In this document: positions 36,930 through 45,555 of the stretch, piece by piece
How the letters are laid out: every line of letters starts with the position of its first letter
How positions within the stretch are numbered: the stretch's first letter is position 1
From: Burkholderiales bacterium
Lineage (GTDB): Bacteria > Pseudomonadota > Gammaproteobacteria > Burkholderiales > Burkholderiaceae_F
Reading direction: 5' to 3'
NCBI GenBank assembly: GCA_020248865.1
Contig: JADCGS010000028.1
Coordinates: 1-45,555, forward strand
DNA: 45,555 nt
Position numbers and translations under genes: made by a program
Notes under the pieces: model-generated
Databases searched by the model: none
Told to the model about the DNA's origin: nothing
The model's input: only the letters and a program-made list of their open reading frames with translations

Positions 36930-38102
36930 TCAGACGCCGGGCTTGGTGCCGGCGCGGGCGGCCGAGCGGGCACGCTGGTGTTCGGCAGCGAGTCGTTCGC
37001 CCGGTCGCTTGCGCAGCCAGACCCACAGGCCCGTGAGCACCAGCAGCAGCGGCGCAACGCCGGCCAGGGACATGGCCACCATGCCGGCGGTGCCGAACGC
37101 GGTGCCGCTGTGCAGCGGGAACAGCCAGTGCATGAAGGTCTCGCCGGCGTTGCGCGTGCGGTCGCTGCGCTCGACCAGGATCTCGGCGCTGACCGGATGC
37201 ACCCACAGGATGGTGTCGCCGAGGCGGTACTGGTCGCCGCGCTGCTCGAGAAAGAACTGGTAGCCGGTCAGCTGGCCTGCCGGTACGCGGATCTCGCGCA
37301 GGCGGGCCTCGGGGTACTGCGCATGCACCGCGCGCAACAGGGCCTCGAGCGGTGCCGGCTCGCCGGTCGCATCGCGCCAGGGGATGGTGGGAAAGCTTTC
37401 CACCTTGGAAACCAGGCTGACCGCGTCGCGCACGTAGTTGACGTAGACCAGCGTGAGCCCGGTCAGCGTGGCCAGAAGCAGCAGCGCCGCTGCCAGCACG
37501 CCCGCGGTGCGATGGACATCGAACGCCACGCGCGTGAACGAGGCGCGCCAGTTGACCGACAGCAGCCTGCGCCACTGCGCCTGGCGGGCGGGCCAGGACA
37601 GCACCATGCCGGTCAGCGCCGAGACCAGCAACAGCGCCCCGGCGATGCCGACGACATTGGAGCCGGCATTGCCCAGCAGCACGTTGCGGTGGAACTCGTA
37701 CAGCGTCTGCATGGCCAGCGGGGCCGACAGGCCGAGCGACTCGGCGCTGCGCGTGCCCAGCAGCGCACCGCTGGCCGGGTCGAACATCGCCTCGACGCGT
37801 TCTGCGCCGACGCGCCGCTCGGGCCGCGTGCGCACCAGCAGCCGGTAGACCTCGCCCTCGGCAGCCGGCAGGCGGATGCGCTCCACGTGGCCGAGTTGCT
37901 GCTGCTGCGCGCGCGCGACGATCTGCTGCGGCGACAGCGCCGGGCCGCTGCTGCGCGCCGTGAGCAGCAGCGGGTTGAGCCAGGCATCGACCGGCTCCTC
38001 GAAGACCAGCACGCTGCCCGTGAGCCCCACGAGCGCGAACCACAGCCCCAGCACGAGGCCGAGCCAGCGGTGCAGCGTGAACCAGCGGCCCTTGGCGCGC
38101 AT
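36930..38102 (-). CDS. PepSY-domain membrane protein (PepSY_TM family)
   Basis: The 390-residue protein has the four-helix pattern of PepSY_TM proteins. The first helix is WFTLHRWLGLVLGLWFALVGLTGSVLVFEEPVDAWLNP. Paired helices lie in the middle (VVGIAGALLLVSALTGMVLSW; DVHRTAGVLAAALLLLATLTGLTLVYV). The last (GMVAMSLAGVAPLLLVLTGLWVWLRKRPG) is followed by a basic tail. Two periplasmic PepSY-like parts surround the LHRWLGL, EFHRNVLLG, DVHRTAG and FPLHSGTAFG motifs. His residues in these motifs suggest heme or metal contacts. Such genes are often linked to siderophore uptake or ferric reduction; no iron transport gene is visible here. It is convergent with the surface operon. Confidence 0.88.
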   Translation of the reverse strand: MRAKGRWFTLHRWLGLVLGLWFALVGLTGSVLVFEEPVDAWLNPLLLTARSSGPALSPQQIVARAQQQQLGHVERIRLPAAEGEVYRLLVRTRPERRVGAERVEAMFDPASGALLGTRSAESLGLSAPLAMQTLYEFHRNVLLGNAGSNVVGIAGALLLVSALTGMVLSWPARQAQWRRLLSVNWRASFTRVAFDVHRTAGVLAAALLLLATLTGLTLVYVNYVRDAVSLVSKVESFPTIPWRDATGEPAPLEALLRAVHAQYPEARLREIRVPAGQLTGYQFFLEQRGDQYRLGDTILWVHPVSAEILVERSDRTRNAGETFMHWLFPLHSGTAFGTAGMVAMSLAGVAPLLLVLTGLWVWLRKRPGERLAAEHQRARSAARAGTKPGV

Positions 38103-38303
38103 GAGTCCTTCTCGCCGGATGGAGCGGCCAATCTACACGCGGGCTGCCGCTGCGGCCATGCGCGGTGCGGGGGAAGGGGGCCGACTGACGCGCGGCTACA
38201 ATTCACTTCCCATGGCCGCTCGGCCGTGCCGCTGCGCCGGCCACATCGCCGGTTACGGCGCCGGCCGCAGCGCCTGCCCGGCCCTCACCACCCAGAGACC
38301 CTC

Positions 38304-40520
38304 ATGCCCAATCCGCTTCGCCCGGCGCTCGTTGCCGGAGTCGTCCTGCTGGCCTCCTGCGCCACGCCCACGCCTACGCCGCAGCCGCGCACGATCGCCG
38401 GCGTCACGGTGGCGCCGCCGCCTGCTGCGCAGCCGCAGGAGGACAGCTTCTACGGCACGCGGGTGGCCGATCCTTACCGCTTCCTGGAGAACGTGAAGGA
38501 TCCGCAGGTGGCCGGCTGGATGAAGGGGCAGGCGGACGCCACGACCGCCATCCTGCAGACGATTCCGGGGCGTGCGCCGCTGCTGGCGCGCCTTACCGAG
38601 ATCGATGCGGCGGCTGCCGGCGCCATCAGCAGCCTGCGCCGTGCCGAGGGTGGGCGCCTGTTCTTCGCGCGCCGCGAGCCGGGCGAAAACCAGTTCAAGC
38701 TGGTGCTGCGCGAGGCCGGTGGCGCCGAGCGTGTGCTGGTGGATGCCGAGGCGCGCGGCAAGGCAGCCGGCAAGGTGCTGGCGCTGCTCGACTGGGCTCC
38801 CGCGCACGACGGCCGCCATGTGGCCTACGTGCTGCAGGTGGGCGGCAGCGAGATCGGCGAGCTGCACGTGATGGACGTGGCCACCGGCCAGGACATCGTG
38901 GCGCCGATCGACCGCATCCGCTTCGGCAGCGTGTCCTGGCTGCGCGACGGCAGCGGGTTCTTCTTCGCGCGGCTGCGTGAGGGTTACGAGAAGCTGCCCG
39001 AGACCGAGCGCTTCGGCGACCGCACCACGCACTTCTTCACCATGGCCACGCGCCAGTCGGTCGCGGTGTTCAGTCCGCTGCGCAACGCCGAACTCAAGCT
39101 GCCGATCTTCGCGTCCGGCTTTGTTGCCGAGGTGCCGGGAACGGGCCTGGCGCTGCTGGGGGTGGGCCTGGGTGTGGACCGCAACCGCGTGGCCTTCATC
39201 GGCGACCTGCAGGCCGCCACGGCCGGCCGCGCCCAGTGGCGCAAGGTGGTCGACGCCAGCGACGAAGTGCGCCAGGTGACGACCGGTGGCGGCTTTCTCT
39301 ACGCGCTGTCGGCCAAGGGCGCGCCGCGCCACCGCGTGTTGCGCATGCCGCTCGCTGCGCCCGATCTGGCGCGCGCCGAGGTGGTGGTGGAGGCCAGCGA
39401 CGAGGTGATCGTCGGCATCGCCGCCGCCCGCGATGCGCTGTACGTGATCAAGCGCCGCGGCGCCGCGATGCAGCTCGTGCGCCTGCCGCACGAGGCCCCG
39501 CGCAATGCGCAGACGGTGGCGCTGCCGATCGAGGGCACGGTGAGCGTGCTCGACAGCGACTCGCAGCGCGACGGCCTGGCCCTGGCGGTGGAGGGCTGGA
39601 CGCGCGCCACGCAGCGCTTCGAGTTGCGGCCGGCGGCGGCGGCGGGCCAGGCGCCGACGCTGGTGCCGCTCACCATCGCCCGGGCCGGCAGTTTCGACGC
39701 GCCTGCGCAGATGGTGGCGCGCGAGGTGATGGTGCCGAGCCACGACGGCACGCTGGTGCCGGCGTCGATCATCCATCACCGCGATCTCAAGCTCGACGGC
39801 AACAGCCCCACCATCCTTTACGGCTATGGCGCCTACGGCATCACCGAGGATCCCTTCTTCAACCCGCGCCTGCTGGCCTGGATCGAACGCGGCGGTGTGT
39901 ATGTGATTGCGCACGTGCGCGGGAGCGGCATGCTCGGTACCGAATGGCACCGGGCGGGGCAGAAGGCCACCAAGCCCAACACGTGGCGCGACGGCATCGC
40001 GGTGGCGCAGTGGTTGGTCAAGAGCGGCTACACGCGCCCGCAGCGGCTGGCCATCTTCGGCGGCAGCGCCGGCGGCATCTTCGTCGGCCGTGCGATCACC
40101 GAGCGGCCGGACCTGTTTGCTGCTGCCGTGCCGGCCGTGGGCGTGATGGACATGGTGCGCGCCGAGCGCGACCCCAACGGCCCGGCCAACATCCCCGAGT
40201 TTGGCACCGTCAAGGACGAGGCCGGCTTCCGCGCGCTGCTGGCGATGTCGAGCTACCACCACGTCAAGGACGGCGTGCGCTATCCCGGCACGCTGCTGGT
40301 GCACGGCGTCAACGACATTCGCGTCTCGGTCTCGCAGAGCAGCAAGTTCGCCGCGCGGCTGGCGCAGGCGTCCACCGGGGGGCCGGTGCTGATGCGGCTG
40401 GACTATCAGCTCGGCCACGGCGGCGGGGCCACCCGTGCCCAGGCCCTGGCGCAGACCGCCGACATCTGGTCGTTCATGCTGTGGCAGATGGGCCTGCCGG
40501 AGTTCCAGCCGCGGCCCTGA
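38304..40520 (+). CDS. Prolyl oligopeptidase family (S9A) lipoprotein
   Basis: The 738-residue protein begins with a lipoprotein signal (LVAGVVLLASC), so it is probably membrane-anchored in the periplasm. The N-terminal linker (DSFYGTRVADPYRFLENVKDPQVAGWM) and the seven-bladed propeller (about 70-430) precede the alpha/beta hydrolase domain. The catalytic triad is visible as Ser588 in FGGSAGGIF, Asp671 in HGVNDIRVS and His705 in LGHGGGATR. The domain also has the conserved YGAYGI and HVRGSGMLGTEWHRAG elements. It cleaves short peptides after Pro, or a related bond. ATG 38304 is preceded by AGAG. Confidence 0.94.
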   Translation: MPNPLRPALVAGVVLLASCATPTPTPQPRTIAGVTVAPPPAAQPQEDSFYGTRVADPYRFLENVKDPQVAGWMKGQADATTAILQTIPGRAPLLARLTEIDAAAAGAISSLRRAEGGRLFFARREPGENQFKLVLREAGGAERVLVDAEARGKAAGKVLALLDWAPAHDGRHVAYVLQVGGSEIGELHVMDVATGQDIVAPIDRIRFGSVSWLRDGSGFFFARLREGYEKLPETERFGDRTTHFFTMATRQSVAVFSPLRNAELKLPIFASGFVAEVPGTGLALLGVGLGVDRNRVAFIGDLQAATAGRAQWRKVVDASDEVRQVTTGGGFLYALSAKGAPRHRVLRMPLAAPDLARAEVVVEASDEVIVGIAAARDALYVIKRRGAAMQLVRLPHEAPRNAQTVALPIEGTVSVLDSDSQRDGLALAVEGWTRATQRFELRPAAAAGQAPTLVPLTIARAGSFDAPAQMVAREVMVPSHDGTLVPASIIHHRDLKLDGNSPTILYGYGAYGITEDPFFNPRLLAWIERGGVYVIAHVRGSGMLGTEWHRAGQKATKPNTWRDGIAVAQWLVKSGYTRPQRLAIFGGSAGGIFVGRAITERPDLFAAAVPAVGVMDMVRAERDPNGPANIPEFGTVKDEAGFRALLAMSSYHHVKDGVRYPGTLLVHGVNDIRVSVSQSSKFAARLAQASTGGPVLMRLDYQLGHGGGATRAQALAQTADIWSFMLWQMGLPEFQPRP

Positions 40521-40542
40521 GCCGGCGGCAGCCGGCCGCTCG

Positions 40543-40565
40543 GCGCCGGAGAGCATCTCCGGCGC
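40543..40565. terminator. Perfect hairpin between convergent genes
   Basis: GCGCCGGAGA (40543-40552) and TCTCCGGCGC (40556-40565) form a perfect 10-bp stem with a 3-base loop. It lies 22 bases after the stop of the peptidase gene and 98 bases from the end of the opposite response-regulator gene. No T-run follows on either strand, so it may be a bidirectional or rho-assisted terminator. Confidence 0.55.
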
Positions 40566-40663
40566 GACCCGTTCGAGCACCTGCTCCGCTCGCCGTACCA
40601 CGCGGTAGCGGTGCGCTGCTCGGTGCGACCACGGGCCGCTCGCGACGATCCTTTCTCGACCGC

Positions 40664-41998
<1,335 letters not shown>

Positions 41999-42009
41999 GG
42001 GGTTTCGAT

Positions 42010-43482
42010 TCAGGCGGCAGTGCGCGGCGACACCGGCAGCGTGACCACGAAGCGCGTGCCGGCGTCGCTGCTGTCGGCACTGATGCTACCGCGCAGTTGC
42101 TGCACGATCTGCCAGCACACCCACAGGCCCAGCCCGTAGGCGCGCTTGCCGTCGCGCTCGGTGGCCGCGGCAAACGGCTCGAACAGCCGCCCCAGCAGCT
42201 CGGGGGCGATGGGTGCACCGCTGTTGGCGACTTCGATCGCCAGCGAGCCGTCGCCGTCGGTGACGTCGAGCGCGATGCGGCCGCCCGCGTCGGCCGCCTT
42301 GACGGCGTTCAGCAGCAGGTTGAGCACCAGTTGGCGCACCAGGTGCGCCGGCAGCGGCAGCGCGGCACCGGCGGCTGCCGCGACGCGCCAGTGGAGCTGC
42401 AGCCCGCGCGCGGCCACCTGCGGCTGGATCAGCGTGTGCAGGTCCTGCCAGTCGGCCTCGGTCAGCGCCGGCGAGTCCAGGCGCGCTTCCACCAGCAGCG
42501 CGCCGACGGTGGTGCGGATCTGCTGCAGCCCGCGCCCGAGCAGGCCGAGCGTCTTGTGCGTGAAGGGGTCCGGCTGGCCGTGCCGCTGCACGGTGTCGAT
42601 GGCATTGAGCATGCCGCCGAGCGGGTTGTTGATCTCGTGCGCGATTGCTGCCGACACCCGGCCCACCGCGGCCAGGCGCTCGGAGGCGACCACCTCGCGC
42701 TCCAGGGCGTCCTTGCGCGCCAGCTCGTCGAGCATGGTGCGGGCGCGTTGCGCCAGCGTGCCGATCTCGTCGCGGCTGGCCGGCGGCAGCCCGGCGGCGA
42801 TGGCGGCGGGCGCATCGTGGCCGACCCGCCCCAGCGCCTGCGCCATGCCCGCCAGCGGCTCGGCTATGCGCTTGCCCCAGTACCACCCGAGCGGGATCAG
42901 AAGCAGCAGGCCGGGCAGGGAGATCAGCGCGAGGTCGGACAGCGTCGAGCGCACCCGCTGCCCGTAGCGCTCGGCGTCGAACTCCACCAGCACGGTGCCC
43001 AGCAGCGTGCCGTCCTCCGCCAGTACCGGCCCGGCGGCGGCCAGCTCGCTGCCGGCTGCGCCCTGCGCACGCTGGAATACGAAGCGGCCGTCGGCGCCGG
43101 CCCGTTCGACCACCGAGGCCAGCGCTGCCGGCAGGGCGCTGGCCGGGCTGGTCGCCGGCAGGCGGCGCGGTTCGCTGGCGACGAACACGCGCCCCTGCGC
43201 ATCGAGCACCACGATGGCCTGCAGCGGATTGTCCTGGGTGCGTGCGGCCAGCGGCGTGCGGATCACCTCGAAGGCCTGCCACAGGTCGTCGCGCACCATG
43301 GGATCGCGCAGCGAGCGCGCCAGCACCGTGGTCAGGTTGCGGGCGCTGGCCTCCAGGTCGGCGCGCGCGTCGCGAAAGGCGCGCGTGACCAGCGCGGTGG
43401 TCACCACCAGCTCGGTCAGCAGGATCACCGCGCTGATGGCCAGCGGGATCTTGACGCGGTAGGACAGGTCGGCGAGCTTCAT
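42010..43482 (-). CDS. Sensor histidine kinase, partner of the sigma-54 regulator
   Basis: The 490-residue protein has an N-terminal helix (IPLAISAVILLTELVVTTALV), a periplasmic sensor part of about 150 residues (ASARNLTTVLARSLRDP to VLVEFDAERYG), a second helix (ALISLPGLLLLIPLGWYW) and a HAMP linker (GKRIAEPLAGMAQALGRV). The HisKA box contains His282 (AAIAHEINNPLGGMLNAI), and the ATPase domain has a G-box (GLGLWVCWQIV). It phosphorylates the downstream regulator. A PhnD-like binding protein gene lies 34 bases upstream. No PAS domain is evident in the cytoplasmic part, so signals probably enter through the periplasmic part, perhaps via that binding protein. Confidence 0.92.
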   Translation of the reverse strand: MKLADLSYRVKIPLAISAVILLTELVVTTALVTRAFRDARADLEASARNLTTVLARSLRDPMVRDDLWQAFEVIRTPLAARTQDNPLQAIVVLDAQGRVFVASEPRRLPATSPASALPAALASVVERAGADGRFVFQRAQGAAGSELAAAGPVLAEDGTLLGTVLVEFDAERYGQRVRSTLSDLALISLPGLLLLIPLGWYWGKRIAEPLAGMAQALGRVGHDAPAAIAAGLPPASRDEIGTLAQRARTMLDELARKDALEREVVASERLAAVGRVSAAIAHEINNPLGGMLNAIDTVQRHGQPDPFTHKTLGLLGRGLQQIRTTVGALLVEARLDSPALTEADWQDLHTLIQPQVAARGLQLHWRVAAAAGAALPLPAHLVRQLVLNLLLNAVKAADAGGRIALDVTDGDGSLAIEVANSGAPIAPELLGRLFEPFAAATERDGKRAYGLGLWVCWQIVQQLRGSISADSSDAGTRFVVTLPVSPRTAA

Positions 43483-43516
43483 GTGGCGGGTGTTTCCGCG
43501 GCGGCGCGCGCGGGGT

Positions 43517-44398
43517 TCAGGCGCCCGGCCGATCGACCGTGCGCACCAGCGCGCGGATGCCGTCGAACAGCGCCGGCTCGGCGCGCATGAAGCCGTCGAT
43601 ATTCAGCCGCTCCAGCAGTTGCAGTCCGCGGCGCGAGCCGGGCATGCCCAGCAGCGCGCGCGTGATGGCCGCGCGCTCGTCGGCCGGCAGCGAGGCGCGC
43701 GCCACCAGTGGCGGAAAGCCGTAGGTCGGCGAGCGCCACGCGACCCGCACCCCGGTCGTGGCCTGCTGCTGCTGCCGCTCCAGCGTGTCCCAGACATAGC
43801 CGTCGACCGCGCCGCCGTCGGCCAGGCCGGCCTGGACTGCCTCCACCACCTTGCGATGCCCGAAGGTGAAGAAGCTGCGGCGGAAAAAGCCCTCGACGCG
43901 CCGGCCGGCGCGCAGCAACTCGGCGCGCGGCACCAGGTAGCCGCTGTTGGACAGCGGATCGCTGTAGGCAAAGATGCGTCCGGCCAGATCCGCCACGCCG
44001 GCGGTGCCGCGGTCCGCCTCGGGCACGATCAGGTAGGAGCGGTACAGGGGCGCACCCTGGTAGGAGGGCACCGCCAGCAACGCCAGCCGCGGCGCGTACA
44101 GCACGAACGGATATCCGCACAGCCAGGCCAGATCGACCCCGTCGCCCAGCAGCAGGTCGACGATCTCGCGGTAGCTGCCGCGCTGAACGAAAGTCACCGG
44201 CCGCTGCAGCCGCGATTCCAGATAGCTCTGCCATACCCCGAGCAGGGCGATCTGGTTGTCGAGGAACACCGGAGTCGTGCCAAAGCGCAGCGGCATGGCA
44301 GCGGCCGGCGCCGCCGCGGCGTGCAGCGGCGCCGCCAGCAGGCCGGCTGCGCCCTGCAGCCACCGACGACGGTTTCGGTCCCGTAACGCGTCCGCCAT
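43517..44398 (-). CDS. PhnD-like periplasmic substrate-binding protein of a sensor operon
   Basis: The 293-residue protein has an Arg-rich, Tat-like signal (RNRRRWLQGAAGLLAAPLHAAAA) and the phosphate/phosphonate-binding PhnD fold: RFGTTPVFLDNQIALLGVWQSYLESRLQRPVTFVQRGSYREIVDLLLGDGVDLAW, then CGYPFVLYAPRLALL, FAYSDPLSNSGYLVPRAEL and GGAVDGYVWDTL. A perfect GGAGG lies upstream (44406-44410, minus strand). No ABC ATPase or permease gene is nearby; the histidine kinase and regulator genes follow directly. It therefore looks like a sensor component rather than a transporter. In the known tetrathionate sensor TtrS a PhnD-like domain is fused to the kinase; here it is a separate protein. Confidence 0.88.
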   Translation of the reverse strand: MADALRDRNRRRWLQGAAGLLAAPLHAAAAPAAAMPLRFGTTPVFLDNQIALLGVWQSYLESRLQRPVTFVQRGSYREIVDLLLGDGVDLAWLCGYPFVLYAPRLALLAVPSYQGAPLYRSYLIVPEADRGTAGVADLAGRIFAYSDPLSNSGYLVPRAELLRAGRRVEGFFRRSFFTFGHRKVVEAVQAGLADGGAVDGYVWDTLERQQQQATTGVRVAWRSPTYGFPPLVARASLPADERAAITRALLGMPGSRRGLQLLERLNIDGFMRAEPALFDGIRALVRTVDRPGA

Positions 44399-44639
44399 GC
44401 GCAGACCTCCGCTGGTTACCGCCACGCCACCGCAGGCGCGTGCAGATCGCAGACTCCGTGCCGCTGCATCAGGCACTTGCGCATGCTGCCCTGCGATGGC
44501 GCGCGTCTTGCAAGCGACTCTGATTGGGCCACGCTGCCGGGCGATGCGGCCACACGAGAGCGACGCGCGAGTATCCACGCAAAGGCGGCCGGTGCAACAG
44601 GGGCCGTCACGACTGAGCCACCCACCGAGGAGAGTTTCG

Positions 44640-45555
44640 ATGTCAGCAGACAAGCAGCGCGCCCAGGAAGAGGCCCTGGTGCGCGAAGTTCTGAGCAGCG
44701 GTCCGCACAACGACCGCCGCCGATTCTTCGTCTCGGCAGCCGCTTTCGGCGCGGCAGCGGCCACGCCACTGGTGGCGGGCGCGCAGGCGGCGCCGGCGGC
44801 TGCGGCGCCCGCGGCGGCGCCGCGCCGCGTGTTCGTCAAGAGCGATGCGCGCCTGCTCAACATCGGCGCCACGGTGCGCAGCGGCAATTACTGGGACTTC
44901 ACGACCTACATGACGCCGGTCGAGGAGTTCTACATCCGCAATCACTATCCGACGCCGCTGGTGGCCGACAAGCCGGTGCTGGACGCGAAGAACTGGAAGC
45001 TCAAGATTCACGGCAACGCCGTCGAGCGGCCGCTGGAGATCACCTATGCCGATCTGGTGAAGATGCCCACGCGGCACATGATCGCCACGCTCGAGTGCCA
45101 CGGCAATTCGCGCACGCTGTTCTGGGAACAGCAGGACATGAAGGACGTGGCCGGCGGCAACTGGGTCATGGGCGCGGTCGGCCAGGCCGAGTGGCAGTAC
45201 GTGCCGATGAGCCACATCTTCAATCTCGTCGGTCTGAAGAAAGGCGCCAAGTCGGCGCTGTTCTGGTCCGGTGTGGACGGCGGCGACATGGGCCGTCCGA
45301 TCCCGGTGGCCGAGCTCACCAGCCGGCCCGACGACATCGGCATCTGCTTTCGCATGAACGGCAACGAGCTGACGCCCGACCACGGCGCGCCGGTGCGCAT
45401 GGCGGTGCCCGGCTGGGGCGGCACCTCCTGGATCAAGTGGCTGACCGAGATCCGCATCGACAGCCACCAGCACTGGTGCCGCCTTAACACCCGCGGCGAG
45501 GTCTACATCGGGCCCGAGTACAAGGCGCCGGAAGTCACGCCGACCGACGAGTTCA
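44640..45555 (+). CDS. Sulfite-oxidase-family molybdopterin enzyme, truncated by the window end
   Basis: The first 305 residues are visible. After a cytosolic leader comes a twin-arginine signal (DRRRFFVSAAAFGAAAA), so it is exported folded. The molybdenum-pterin domain follows: PVEEFYIRNHYPTPLV, then the Mo-ligand Cys153 in ATLECHGNSR, then GAVGQAEWQYVPM, FWSGVDGGDMGRPIPVAEL, and the GAPVRMAVPGWGGTSWIKWLTEI stretch that leads into the dimerisation domain. The family includes sulfite dehydrogenases (SorA, SoxC) and the related MsrP. ATG 44640 has GAGGAG at a good distance. It is divergent from the three-component sensor operon, so regulation by that system is possible. Confidence 0.9.
   Translation, partial: MSADKQRAQEEALVREVLSSGPHNDRRRFFVSAAAFGAAAATPLVAGAQAAPAAAAPAAAPRRVFVKSDARLLNIGATVRSGNYWDFTTYMTPVEEFYIRNHYPTPLVADKPVLDAKNWKLKIHGNAVERPLEITYADLVKMPTRHMIATLECHGNSRTLFWEQQDMKDVAGGNWVMGAVGQAEWQYVPMSHIFNLVGLKKGAKSALFWSGVDGGDMGRPIPVAELTSRPDDIGICFRMNGNELTPDHGAPVRMAVPGWGGTSWIKWLTEIRIDSHQHWCRLNTRGEVYIGPEYKAPEVTPTDEF

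Noticed and set aside
44470..44500. A sigma-54 promoter for the sulfite-oxidase-family gene
   Set aside because: GGCAC is followed by GC pairs, but the GG-to-GC distance does not match the fixed -24/-12 spacing.

Overview
The window is a strongly G+C-rich stretch of a Gram-negative chromosome. Glutaminyl-tRNA synthetase, a DbpA-type RNA helicase, a HemG-type flavoprotein, Tat-exported molybdoenzymes, outer-membrane and lipoprotein genes and an NtrC-type regulator together suggest a proteobacterium, most likely a betaproteobacterium (Burkholderiales-like) or a close gammaproteobacterial relative. The genus cannot be read from the sequence.

Layout. 1-4.3 kb: the tail of a truncated gene (possibly a transposase), an HPF/RaiA-like ribosome factor, an AEC-family exporter, a DUF1415 protein, an FrhB-like iron-sulfur flavoprotein and a VOC protein. 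4.3-7.1 kb: a two-gene molybdenum hydroxylase of the isoquinoline 1-oxidoreductase type. 7.1-11.5 kb: an accessory run of small genes (two cupins, an NTF2-like protein, a GNAT acetyltransferase, an Mrr-type nuclease) with two broken genes: a frameshifted second copy of the VOC gene and a lipocalin-like ORF interrupted by one in-frame TAG. 11.9-15 kb: a small exported peptide with a clear terminator, a membrane protein, a HemG/cytochrome b pair and a conserved membrane protein. 15.5-18.6 kb: a DEAD-box helicase, a ParD/ParE-like toxin-antitoxin pair behind a perfect palindrome, and a decayed glyoxalase. 18.6-23.1 kb: GlnRS with an unusual internal insertion, several small proteins and a 2OG-Fe dioxygenase.

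23.7-36.9 kb is the most striking part. An AT-rich leader precedes an apparent operon of a 3050-residue exported protein (ten N-terminal DUF11-like repeats, seven SdrD-B-like repeats, a mixed C-terminal part), a 1098-residue predicted outer-membrane barrel whose start overlaps it by 14 bp, and a 215-residue lipoprotein. Each of the ten N-terminal repeats has one Cys pair plus a Lys, an acidic residue and an Asn at matching places, which suggests a doubly cross-linked surface fibre. I propose this trio as a surface-display or adhesion system.

36.9-45.6 kb: a PepSY membrane protein, a lipoprotein prolyl oligopeptidase, then a PhnD-like periplasmic binding protein, a histidine kinase and a sigma-54 response regulator in one operon. 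This operon is divergent from a Tat-exported sulfite-oxidase-family enzyme cut by the window end. That layout fits a three-component sensor, possibly for a sulfur oxyanion.
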